From contig CAJVYU010000022.1 of assembly GCA_913009735.1 (NCBI GenBank), forward strand, positions 1 to 36,956: a stretch of 36,956 nucleotides of DNA, in the 5' to 3' direction. This document shows, piece by piece, positions 16,982 through 24,511 of the stretch. Both the position numbers and the translations under genes were made by a program. The notes below the pieces were generated by a model that saw only the letters and a list, made by a program, of their open reading frames with translations, had not been told where the DNA came from and ran no database searches. Every line of letters starts with the position of its first letter. Position 1 is the first letter of the stretch. The stretch is from an uncultured Fidelibacterota bacterium (lineage in GTDB: Bacteria > Fidelibacterota > Marinisomatia > Marinisomatales > TCS55).

Positions 16982-18040
16982 ATGAAGACAATACAATCGT
17001 GGCAGATGACAGAGAAAGACCAACCTTTTGAGTTGGTTGAAAAATCAATACCTGAACTTGCTGATGGTGAGGCATTGGTAAAAATTGCTGGTTGTGGTGT
17101 GTGTCATACCGATTTGAGTTTTTGGCATTATGGAGTACCAACGCGTCATGAACTTCCGTTGGTGTTAGGTCATGAAATTAGTGGTATTGTAGAAGATGGA
17201 CCTGCACATTTAAAAGGGAAACCGGTTATCATTCCGGCTGTAATGCCTTGCGGTGAATGTGATCTGTGCAAAGCAGGAAGAAGTAATATTTGTCCGAAAC
17301 AGCAAATGCCCGGAAATGATTTTCATGGTGGTTTTTCCAGTCATATTGTAACACCTGCCCGGTTCTTGGTGGCGGTTTCAGATTCAGCTCTGGCAAACCA
17401 TACATTAGCGGAATTAGCCGTTATCGCCGATGCTGTTTCCACACCGTATCAAGTAGTATTAAAGAGTGAAATTCAAGATGGTGATTTTGCTGTTATTATT
17501 GGCGTCGGTGGTGTGGGGATTTATGCCGCTCAAATTGCCAACATAATGGGTGGAAAAGTATTGGCGTTGGATATTTCACAGGATAAACTTGATCAACTTG
17601 CACAAATTGGTATTGATCAGACTTTAAATATTTCCAAAATGGGTATTCGGGATATTAAAAATGCAGTAAAGGAAAGATGCCGGGAAATGGGCGCTCCATT
17701 AAACCGTTGGAAAATCTTTGAAATGTCAGGCACAAAACCGGGGCAGGAATTGGCATTTGCACTTATGGGAATTGCCACCACCCTATCAATCGTTGGATTT
17801 ACTATGGATAAATTGGAAGTCCGGTTAAGTAATCTGATGGCATTTGATGCAAATATTATCGGCACATGGGGTTGTAAACCGGAATTATATGCAGACGTCC
17901 TGGAACTGGTTTCTGAAGGCAAACTGAAAATAAAACCATTTACAGAAACATTTCCCTTGTCACAAATCAATGAAATTTTTCAACAAACATTAGAACATAA
18001 ACTGAAGAAACGATCCGTTATGATACCGGATTTTGAATAG
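16982..18040 (+). CDS. had: 6-hydroxycyclohex-1-ene-1-carbonyl-CoA dehydrogenase (Had)
   Basis: Zinc-type medium-chain dehydrogenase, 352 residues, that oxidises the ring hydroxyl made by the dienoyl-CoA hydratase. Catalytic zinc ligands are seen in GCGVCHTD (C41) and LGHE (H64, E65). The structural-zinc cysteines are C90, C93, C96 and C104 (PCGECDLCKAGRSNIC). The NAD motif is VIIGVGGVGIYAAQI. The GFSSH segment and the HELPLVLGHEISGIVEDG context match Had proteins, and the ring-opening hydrolase follows directly, as in bzdXY and had-oah pairs. A generic alcohol dehydrogenase is the fallback. Confidence 0.88.
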   Translation: MKTIQSWQMTEKDQPFELVEKSIPELADGEALVKIAGCGVCHTDLSFWHYGVPTRHELPLVLGHEISGIVEDGPAHLKGKPVIIPAVMPCGECDLCKAGRSNICPKQQMPGNDFHGGFSSHIVTPARFLVAVSDSALANHTLAELAVIADAVSTPYQVVLKSEIQDGDFAVIIGVGGVGIYAAQIANIMGGKVLALDISQDKLDQLAQIGIDQTLNISKMGIRDIKNAVKERCREMGAPLNRWKIFEMSGTKPGQELAFALMGIATTLSIVGFTMDKLEVRLSNLMAFDANIIGTWGCKPELYADVLELVSEGKLKIKPFTETFPLSQINEIFQQTLEHKLKKRSVMIPDFE

Positions 18041-18047
18041 GTTTAGC

Positions 18048-18074
18048 CACAGAGAACACAGAGAACACAGAGAA
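18048..18074 (+). repeat. Three tandem CACAGAGAA units (dispersed repeat, copy 3)
   Basis: Three perfect back-to-back copies of CACAGAGAA, preceded by GC and followed by an A-run, 8 bp after the had stop codon. Same motif as at 3022-3050 and 19285-19309. Confidence 0.75.
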
Positions 18075-18136
18075 AAAAAGTAAGGATAAATGGATTAATG
18101 AACAGCTCACTGTTCTATCAAATTAGTATCCAATTT

Positions 18137-18176
18137 TTCCCTCTTATCTCTTTATGCTTTTGTGCCTTGGTGGCAA
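18137..18176 (-). repeat. Inverted relative of the CACAGAG repeat, before oah
   Basis: Read on the minus strand this begins TTGCCACCAAGGCACAAAAG and continues into A/G-rich sequence, a looser member of the same repeat class in the opposite orientation. With the copy at 18048 it brackets the otherwise AT-rich 154-bp gap between had and oah. Confidence 0.45.
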
Positions 18177-18194
18177 GAAAAAAAGGAGAATGAC

Positions 18195-19280
18195 ATGAGC
18201 AATAATTTAGTCAATCACAATTTAGTGGATATTGATTACAAGGAAATTATCTATGAATTACGTCCATGCTTGGATTACAACGGCGACCCTGTTGAAGGAT
18301 TGAACAATGCCTGGATTTTACTGAACAATCCCAAACAGTATAACTCTTATACAACAGCAGCCGTGAAGGAAATTATACTTGCTTTTCGCGAAGCTTCCAA
18401 TGACCGCAGTGTTGTATCCGTTGTTTTATCAGCTGTGGGCGATAAAGCCTTCTGCACCGGTGGAAATACGAAGGAATATGCTGAGTATTATGCCGGTCGG
18501 CCCATGGAATACAAACAATATATGCGCCTTTTCAATGATATGATCACATCCATCCTGCACTGCGACAAACCGGTGATCTGCCGAGTGAATGGAATGAGGA
18601 TTGCCGGGGGACAGGAAATTGGAATGGCATGTGACTTTTCCATAGCCAGTGACTTGGCTATTTTTGGCCAGGCAGGCCCCAAACACGGCAGCGCTCCTGA
18701 CGGTGGGAGTACCGATTTCCTGCATCTATATGTGGGAATTGAACGAGCAATGCAGAGCGGTGTTTTGTGTGAAATGTGGACTGCCTACGAAGCGAAAAAT
18801 ATTGGATTGATCACCAATGTGATTCCTGTTTTGAAAGTAGATGGCAAATTTATTCGGAATCCCCTTTTAATCACTGATAAATGGATCAATGAATTCGGAG
18901 ACCTTGTGTATGGTCGGAAAAAATCCGGGGATGAATATAAAGCTGGCAAAGAGTTGCTTATGAACGGTGAGATTGATCTGTTACCGCTTGATACCGCTGT
19001 TAATGCGTTGGCAACAAAAATAATGTACTTAATGCCAGAGTGCACCAGCAAGACTCTGAACAGTCTCCGTAAAAAGAAACTGGAGCATTGGGACAAAAAC
19101 AGTCAAACCAATCGCGATTGGTTGGCGCAGAATATGGTCACAGAAGCGCTGGCAGGATTCAGAGCGTTTAATGAAGGTCCGAAAGGTAACCGTGAAGTTG
19201 ATTTTATCAAACTTCGTCAAATGCTGGCTGAAGGACATCCTTGGGATGATGAACTGGTAGAAGCTATTATGCCAAAATAA
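18195..19280 (+). CDS. oah: 6-oxocyclohex-1-ene-1-carbonyl-CoA hydrolase (Oah)
   Basis: Crotonase-superfamily ring-opening hydrolase that adds two waters and cleaves the ring to give 3-hydroxypimelyl-CoA. The ATG at 18195 follows AAAAAAGGAG, giving 361 residues; the GTG further upstream lies in repeat sequence. The segment FCTGGNTKEYAEYYAGRP (87-104) and EYKQYMRLFNDM after it are characteristic of Oah, and the oxyanion-hole region is RIAGGQEIGMACDFS (135-149). FGQAGPKHGSAPDGGSTDF is also family-typical. It is flanked by CACAGAG-type repeats on both sides, so it could have its own transcript, separate from had. Confidence 0.92.
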   Translation: MSNNLVNHNLVDIDYKEIIYELRPCLDYNGDPVEGLNNAWILLNNPKQYNSYTTAAVKEIILAFREASNDRSVVSVVLSAVGDKAFCTGGNTKEYAEYYAGRPMEYKQYMRLFNDMITSILHCDKPVICRVNGMRIAGGQEIGMACDFSIASDLAIFGQAGPKHGSAPDGGSTDFLHLYVGIERAMQSGVLCEMWTAYEAKNIGLITNVIPVLKVDGKFIRNPLLITDKWINEFGDLVYGRKKSGDEYKAGKELLMNGEIDLLPLDTAVNALATKIMYLMPECTSKTLNSLRKKKLEHWDKNSQTNRDWLAQNMVTEALAGFRAFNEGPKGNREVDFIKLRQMLAEGHPWDDELVEAIMPK

Positions 19281-19284
19281 GGTG

Positions 19285-19309
19285 TTGCCACAGAGACGCA
19301 GAGAAAAAA
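19285..19309 (+). repeat. CACAGAG dispersed repeat, copy 4
   Basis: TTGCCACAGAGACGCAGAG followed by an A-run, 4 bp after the oah stop and 11 bp before the first lipoprotein gene. It marks the left border of the lipoprotein-ATPase insert. Confidence 0.65.
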
Positions 19310-19319
19310 TGAAAAGCTC

Positions 19320-20822
19320 ATGAGAAAAATATTACTTATTCCGATTCTGCTTTCCCTGATTTTTTCTGGGTGCGCATCTGTTATAACGCAGAAGAAAACT
19401 GAACCGACAAATCCAAATAAACTTTATTCACCTGAAGAACTGAAAGAGGACTTAGACTATTTATTCCAGACGATGGAAGATGTCCACCCCAATTTGTATG
19501 CTTACACACCAAAGTCTGTGATTGATTCATTGCGGGAGAAAGCAACAGGTCAATTGACAAATCCAAAGACTGCATTTGAATTTGGAAAGTTGATAACGCC
19601 TTTGGTAGTGAAATTAGGAGACGGTCATACATTTTTGCATTTCCCGGGCGAATTATGGCAAACTTATTTAAATGACAGTGGCAAATTAGTTCCGTTTAAG
19701 ATTATAGTTGAAGAAGACCAATTACTTGTGAAGAAAAATTATACTAATGATTCAACACTGTCCGTGAACACCAAAATCATTTCAATTAATAATGTACCGG
19801 CAAAAGATATAATTCAAGCAATGTTGAAATACACAAAGGGTGAAAAATTAGCTTTTCGGAAGAAAAGGATATCAAAACATTTTGCATCTTTGCTTTGGGC
19901 TTTATATGATATAAAAAGTGATTTTTCAGTTGAATATCTTTCTGCATTGGATGACCAAAAATATATTAATACCTTTTCCGGAATTACATTGAATGAGTTG
20001 GATGGATCTTTAAAAAATGAAACAAATAAGCAAACTAAACTACCTTTTTCATATCGTTTATTGCCAAATGACAAAATTGGAATAATTGATTTGAAATCAT
20101 TTGCGGATAGCTGGGAGATTTTTGAACAATATTGCGAGAATACTTTCGGTCAAATTCAGAAGGACAGCGTGCAGACTTTAATAATTGATATTAGAGAAAA
20201 CGGTGGAGGTGATTCCTATAATGGGGATATTTTGTTTAATTATATTACTGACAAACCATACCTGCAGATTGAACAGGCAGATTACAAAATAAGTAAAAAT
20301 CTTAAGCAAAAATTCAGACAACGTGCGAAAAGACGCTTGGTCTATGCGTACTATATTTTATATCCGCTTTTGTATATTCATCCTGACGGACGTAAAATAT
20401 TTGCATCTAAAAATGGTACAATGATTAGTTACAAAATTGAACCATACGCACCCGATAATAATCACTTTCTTTTTAAAGGTGATGTATATCTCTTAACCGG
20501 TCAATATACTTTTTCTGCTGCAGTAGATTTTGCTTCGGCCTTTAATTGTTATAATATGGGGACCATTATTGGAGAGGAAACAGGGGGTTTAACTGTATCA
20601 TTTATTGATATAATACACTTTACATTACCTAATACTAATTTAAGATTTGGTGTAGCTGACAAGCGAAATATAAATGCATGCGGCAAAGAAGACGGCCATG
20701 GCGTCATCCCCGATTTTGAAGTAAAGCAAACACCGGAAGACCGGGAAAAAGGAATTGATACTGTGCTGGAATTCACGAAGGAATTGATAAAGAAAAATAA
20801 AACTACCGGAGTATTCGATTAA
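19320..20822 (+). CDS. S41-family peptidase-like lipoprotein, copy 1
   Basis: A 500-residue secreted lipoprotein. The signal peptide MRKILLIPILLSLIFSGC ends in a lipobox with Cys18. An N-terminal helical domain (LYSPEELKEDLDYLFQTMEDVHPNLYAYTP) is followed by LGDGHTFLHFP, and the S41 core contains LIIDIRENGGGDSYNGD, the probable nucleophile S399 in YTFSAAVDFA, and TIIGEETGGL. The Ser-Lys dyad lysine of Ctp proteases is not evident (IGEETGG instead), as in tricorn-like S41 members. It is a paralogue of 22222-23718. It has no known role in aromatic degradation and appears to be an insert within the pathway; its base composition is more AT-rich than the flanking enzyme genes. Confidence 0.82.
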   Translation: MRKILLIPILLSLIFSGCASVITQKKTEPTNPNKLYSPEELKEDLDYLFQTMEDVHPNLYAYTPKSVIDSLREKATGQLTNPKTAFEFGKLITPLVVKLGDGHTFLHFPGELWQTYLNDSGKLVPFKIIVEEDQLLVKKNYTNDSTLSVNTKIISINNVPAKDIIQAMLKYTKGEKLAFRKKRISKHFASLLWALYDIKSDFSVEYLSALDDQKYINTFSGITLNELDGSLKNETNKQTKLPFSYRLLPNDKIGIIDLKSFADSWEIFEQYCENTFGQIQKDSVQTLIIDIRENGGGDSYNGDILFNYITDKPYLQIEQADYKISKNLKQKFRQRAKRRLVYAYYILYPLLYIHPDGRKIFASKNGTMISYKIEPYAPDNNHFLFKGDVYLLTGQYTFSAAVDFASAFNCYNMGTIIGEETGGLTVSFIDIIHFTLPNTNLRFGVADKRNINACGKEDGHGVIPDFEVKQTPEDREKGIDTVLEFTKELIKKNKTTGVFD

Positions 20823-20861
20823 TGGAATATTTGAAAAAACACTTGCCTAACAATGGGCGAT

Positions 20862-20881
20862 TATGATAGTATACTATCATA
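20862..20881. promoter_or_regulatory. Perfect 20-bp palindrome upstream of the AAA ATPase
   Basis: TATGATAGTATACTATCATA is self-complementary over all 20 bases. A further half-site ATGATAG follows at 20895-20901. The gene starts at 20918. This looks like a strong dimeric operator, and the central TATACT could be a -10 box. No linked DNA-binding regulator is seen in this insert. Confidence 0.55.
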
Positions 20882-20917
20882 TAAGCCGGTTGATATGATA
20901 GCCATTCCGCATATATT

Positions 20918-22096
20918 ATGAAAAGAATCATTACAAAAAACATTCTTCAGGAATTGAGCCATCTCAAAAGAAAAATTGTATTGATTTTGGGACAGCGGAG
21001 AACAGGCAAAACTTATGAGCTTCAACGCTTGTTGAATGACAATGAGAATGCTTTGTATTTCGATTTGGAAGATTTTGGAAATCGAGAATTATTTGCGCCG
21101 TCTGTTAGTCATCTTGAAAGTACCCTTGGTGATAAAAATAAATCAGGGATGCTATTATTGGATGAAATTCAATATTTAGAAAATTCAGGGTCAATTTTAA
21201 AACTATTGCATGATCATTTTCCAAAATTTAAAATTGTTGTTACCGGTTCTGCTTCCTTTTTGATGTTAAAAAATATTGGCGATAGTCTAATGGGAAGATA
21301 TTTTTCATATCCATTGTTTCCATTAACTCTGCGAGAGATATTTGAGATTAATGATAATAAATTTTCAATTGGTGGATATCCGAGCCGTCTTAAACAGCCT
21401 GAGATATCAGGATTACTGAAAAATATTTTGGTTTATGGTACATTACCGGAAGTGCATTTGGAATCGAACAAAATTCGGAAAAATGACTATTTGAAATATT
21501 ATGTGAACAGCCTTTTGTTTAAGGATATTTTTGAAATTGAGGGTATTCGCTATCCGGGATTATTTAAGCAATTATTACAGGTACTGGCATTGCAAATCGG
21601 TCAAGAAATTAATCCGAATGAAATTTCAAAAAAGTTTCAGATTCATCGTAAAACAATTATGGATTACATATATTTATTTGAAAAATTTCATATTATCAAA
21701 GTGATGCATTGTTTTAGCAATAATCCACGGAAAGAAATCACAAAAGGATTCAAGGTCATTTTTACGGATATTGGAGTGCGAAATGCATTAATCAATTATT
21801 TTGCTCCCCTGCATCAACGAAATGATATTGGTGCGCTTTTCGAAAATTTCGTAATGAATATATTTTACGCAAACATCGATTATTATCATGCACCCTACAA
21901 AATGTATTTTTGGAGAAATATTAAACGGGCCGAAGTAGATTTAGTATTAGAAAATACGGAAACAGGAAAACTGGTTCCCATGGAAATAAAATGGAATAAA
22001 AATAAAATGCCGTCTTATGCTTTTCGTAATCTTTACGGAGATAATATTGAAAATGAGCTTTATGTTAATAAAGATAATCTCTGGAAATTTATATGA
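20918..22096 (+). CDS. AAA_14/DUF4143 ATP-binding protein
   Basis: A 392-residue P-loop protein: Walker A GQRRTGKT (near residue 26), Walker B MLLLDEIQ, sensor-like VVTGSAS, then a DUF4143-type C-terminal region with an HTH-like stretch (NPNEISKKFQIHRKTIMDYIYLFEKFHII) and a restriction-like tail WRNIKRAEVDLVLENTETGKLVPMEIKWN (D...ExK). This architecture is widespread in anaerobic bacteria and archaea, often in many copies, with unknown function and an accessory distribution. It lies between two paralogous lipoproteins on the same strand, with a perfect palindrome in front. The family is firm; the role is unknown. Confidence 0.88.
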   Translation: MKRIITKNILQELSHLKRKIVLILGQRRTGKTYELQRLLNDNENALYFDLEDFGNRELFAPSVSHLESTLGDKNKSGMLLLDEIQYLENSGSILKLLHDHFPKFKIVVTGSASFLMLKNIGDSLMGRYFSYPLFPLTLREIFEINDNKFSIGGYPSRLKQPEISGLLKNILVYGTLPEVHLESNKIRKNDYLKYYVNSLLFKDIFEIEGIRYPGLFKQLLQVLALQIGQEINPNEISKKFQIHRKTIMDYIYLFEKFHIIKVMHCFSNNPRKEITKGFKVIFTDIGVRNALINYFAPLHQRNDIGALFENFVMNIFYANIDYYHAPYKMYFWRNIKRAEVDLVLENTETGKLVPMEIKWNKNKMPSYAFRNLYGDNIENELYVNKDNLWKFI

Positions 22097-22167
22097 TTGA
22101 AAAATGAAAAAGTGAAGTTAATGGAGTAATGGAATTTTCGATGAATGGAAAAAAACAAAAACATTGC

Positions 22168-22199
22168 GGAAGTTTCCGCCGACAGGCGGATAAATTTCA
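22168..22199. repeat. REP-like hairpin before the second lipoprotein gene
   Basis: TCCGCC (22175-22180), GACA loop, GGCGGA (22185-22190), extended by imperfect GAAGTT / AAATTTC arms. It is GC-rich in an AT-rich stretch. Its presence here argues that the open frame upstream of 22222 is not coding. Confidence 0.55.
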
Positions 22200-22221
22200 C
22201 TTTCGCAAAGCTAGTAAACTA

Positions 22222-23718
22222 ATGAGAAAAATATTACCAATCACAATTATATTTACTCTGGTTCTTTCAGGGTGTGCATCTTTACTACCTTCAGTTGATT
22301 TAAATCCCGATGATGGTGTTGATACCGAAAGACTATATTCACCCATAGAATTGGAAGATGATTTAGACTATCTTCTTGAAACACTAGAAGATGTGCATCC
22401 AAACTTGTATGCCTTTACACTTAAAGATACAATCGATGCATTGAAAAATAAAATTGTGTCAACTATTTCTGATTCTATGACATCATTTGAATTTTGGAAA
22501 TTAGTTCGACCAATAGTTTCAAAAATTGGTGATGGACACACTGTACTTCATTTTCCTGATAAATTTAGAACAGCCTATTTAAAAAACGGTGGATTAGCTA
22601 TTCCGTTCGATGTAAATATAAGTGAAGGGAGAATTTTTGTTAATTCAAATTATACGAGCGATACAACTCTTTCTATCAATTCAGAAATATTATCCATTAA
22701 TAATATCTCTACACAAAAAATATTAAAAGATATGAGTCGCTATGAAAGCGGAGAGCGTACAGAACATAAATATATCCGGATAAAAAAGAGATTTGGAAAA
22801 CTTTTGTGGGCTTTATACGACTTTGATAATAATTTTAATCTCGAATATATTTCAGCCTTAAACAATCAAAAATATTCTAAAACTTTTTCAGGAATTACCC
22901 TTGATGCATATAAAGCCATTAATAAAGCGAAAGCAGTTAAATCTAAAGTTATTGCTAATTCGTACAAAACAATTCCTGGTGAAAATATTGGAATAATCGA
23001 CTTACGGTCGTTTCTGGATTTTTCTGGTTTTAACGCTTTTCTTAAGTCGTCATTTACACAAATACAGGAAGAAGGTATTGAACAATTAATAATTGATAAT
23101 CGAAATAATGGGGGAGGTAATTCTCAATTAGCAGATGACTTTTTACAATACATTACAGATGTACCTTATAAACATATTGAACGTGTATCCGTTAAAACAA
23201 CAAAAAAAAGTAAAGAGTTGTTTAAAAAAATGTGGTTTAAGTGGTATTTATATCCCCTAATACCACTGGCTTATTTACACCCTGAAGGTCGTAACACACT
23301 ATTTAAACCTGATGGCACAATTACTGAATATGAAGGTAGTCTAAGGAAAATAAAAAAGAATCCTTTAAGGTTTAATGGTTCTGTATATTTATTAGTAGGA
23401 CCCTGGACATACTCAAGTGCAAATTTATTTACGTCCATTTTTAAATGTGAAAAGATGGGACTTATAATTGGTGAAGAAACTGGAGGATTGACAGTTTCTT
23501 ATGGGGATGCGCTAATTTATAATTTGCCAAATACTCATCTTCCCGGGTGGGTATCCCGAAAGAAATTTTTTCAATCCTGCGGCAAAGAAGACGGACATGG
23601 TATCATTCCTGATTTTGTAGTCAAACAAACGCCGGAAGACCGGGAAAAAGGCATCGACACGGTAATGGAATTCACAAAAGAATTGATAAGGGAGAACCAA
23701 ACTTTGCATCCCGATTGA
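22222..23718 (+). CDS. S41-family peptidase-like lipoprotein, copy 2
   Basis: Paralogue of 19320-20822 with the same layout: signal peptide MRKILPITIIFTLVLSGC with a canonical LSGC lipobox (Cys18), LYSPIELEDDLDYLLETLEDVHPNLYAFT, IGDGHTVLHFP, LIIDNRNNGGGNSQ, a TYSSA nucleophile site (S398/S399), LIIGEETGGLTVSYGD and the near-identical tail CGKEDGHGIIPDFVVKQTPE. I start it at the ATG 22222 (498 residues); the frame is open to 22129, but that extension runs through a hairpin repeat and would bury the signal peptide. The gene ends inside a perfect-arm hairpin. Probably outer-membrane or periplasmic; substrate unknown. Confidence 0.82.
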   Translation: MRKILPITIIFTLVLSGCASLLPSVDLNPDDGVDTERLYSPIELEDDLDYLLETLEDVHPNLYAFTLKDTIDALKNKIVSTISDSMTSFEFWKLVRPIVSKIGDGHTVLHFPDKFRTAYLKNGGLAIPFDVNISEGRIFVNSNYTSDTTLSINSEILSINNISTQKILKDMSRYESGERTEHKYIRIKKRFGKLLWALYDFDNNFNLEYISALNNQKYSKTFSGITLDAYKAINKAKAVKSKVIANSYKTIPGENIGIIDLRSFLDFSGFNAFLKSSFTQIQEEGIEQLIIDNRNNGGGNSQLADDFLQYITDVPYKHIERVSVKTTKKSKELFKKMWFKWYLYPLIPLAYLHPEGRNTLFKPDGTITEYEGSLRKIKKNPLRFNGSVYLLVGPWTYSSANLFTSIFKCEKMGLIIGEETGGLTVSYGDALIYNLPNTHLPGWVSRKKFFQSCGKEDGHGIIPDFVVKQTPEDREKGIDTVMEFTKELIRENQTLHPD

Positions 23719-23733
23719 TCGGGGCGCAAAGTT
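23700..23733. terminator. Strong hairpin at the end of the lipoprotein insert (terminator- or REP-like)
   Basis: AACTTTGC (23700-23707) pairs with GCAAAGTT (23726-23733), and CCCGAT (23710-23715) pairs with ATCGGG (23718-23723), with one two-base mismatch between them and a two-base centre. The hairpin overlaps the stop codon. An A-run, not a T-run, follows on the plus strand, so termination is uncertain; it may be a mobile palindromic repeat. Confidence 0.5.
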
Positions 23734-23743
23734 AAAAAAGCAA

Positions 23744-24511
23744 ATGAGTAAAATAATCAGAGAAGAAATATTTGACGGTCAAGTCATTCGTTTCACACTC
23801 AATGCCCCAAAGGCGAATGTGCTGGATAGTGAAATGATGACTGAATTACAGTCCAAATTAGCAAATATTGGTCAAGATGTAAAATTGCTCCAGTTTATCG
23901 GTGCCGGAGATCATTTCAGTTTTGGGGCATCTGTACCTGAACACACCAAAAAGAATGCGCCGGAAATGCTTCGACAGTTTCACGGACTGTTCAAGACAAT
24001 GATTGAACTGACGGTTCCTACCATGGCATTGGTATCCGGTCAATGTCTGGGTGGCGGAATGGAACTGGCGATTTTCTGCAATTTCCTGTTCTTGGATGAA
24101 ACGGCACGAATGGGGCAACCGGAAATTATGCTGGGTGTTTTTGCTCCCCCGGCTTCCCTTATCTTGCCGTTGAAAGTCGGTCAGACAAAAGCCGATGATC
24201 TGCTCCTGACCGGAAGAAGCATGAAAGCGGAAGAAGTGATGCAATTCGGTTTGGGCGCCAAATTGTTTGATGACCAACAAGCCATGATGGACGGTGCCGA
24301 TGCGTGGGTGGAAAAGCACATCCTTCCCAAAAGTGCATCATCCTTACGGTTTGCTAATCGTGCAGCGCGGACAGTATTTAATAAAACCCTGTCTGCAACA
24401 CTGGACAAACTCGCGGAAATCTACACGACTAAATTGATGGAAACACACGATGCCAATGAAGGAATCAACTCATTTCTGGAAAAACGAAAACCAGATTGGA
24501 AGAACTCGTAA
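23744..24511 (+). CDS. dch: Cyclohexa-1,5-diene-1-carbonyl-CoA hydratase (Dch)
   Basis: Crotonase-fold enzyme of 255 residues that hydrates the diene product of benzoyl-CoA reductase to 6-hydroxycyclohex-1-ene-1-carbonyl-CoA. The segment HFSFGASVPEHTKKNAPEML (58-75) is a Dch hallmark. The oxyanion-hole region is QCLGGGMELAIFCNF (100-114), and GQPEIMLGVFAPPAS follows. It belongs between the reductase and Had in the pathway but is separated from both by the lipoprotein insert. It overlaps the next gene (TAATG), so it is coupled to the beta-oxidation fusion. Confidence 0.92.
   Translation: MSKIIREEIFDGQVIRFTLNAPKANVLDSEMMTELQSKLANIGQDVKLLQFIGAGDHFSFGASVPEHTKKNAPEMLRQFHGLFKTMIELTVPTMALVSGQCLGGGMELAIFCNFLFLDETARMGQPEIMLGVFAPPASLILPLKVGQTKADDLLLTGRSMKAEEVMQFGLGAKLFDDQQAMMDGADAWVEKHILPKSASSLRFANRAARTVFNKTLSATLDKLAEIYTTKLMETHDANEGINSFLEKRKPDWKNS

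Noticed and set aside
18048-18074. CACAGAGAA tandem repeats as a CRISPR fragment
   Set aside because: Units are 9 bp with no spacers, and no cas genes are present; they belong to a dispersed A-rich repeat class.
22129-22221. N-terminal extension of the second lipoprotein from 22129
   Set aside because: It runs through a hairpin repeat and would place about 31 residues before a good signal peptide; the paralogue starts at the equivalent MRKIL.
23858-24319. 153-residue minus-strand open frame inside dch
   Set aside because: Antisense to a conserved hydratase, with no domain, no ribosome site and no context.
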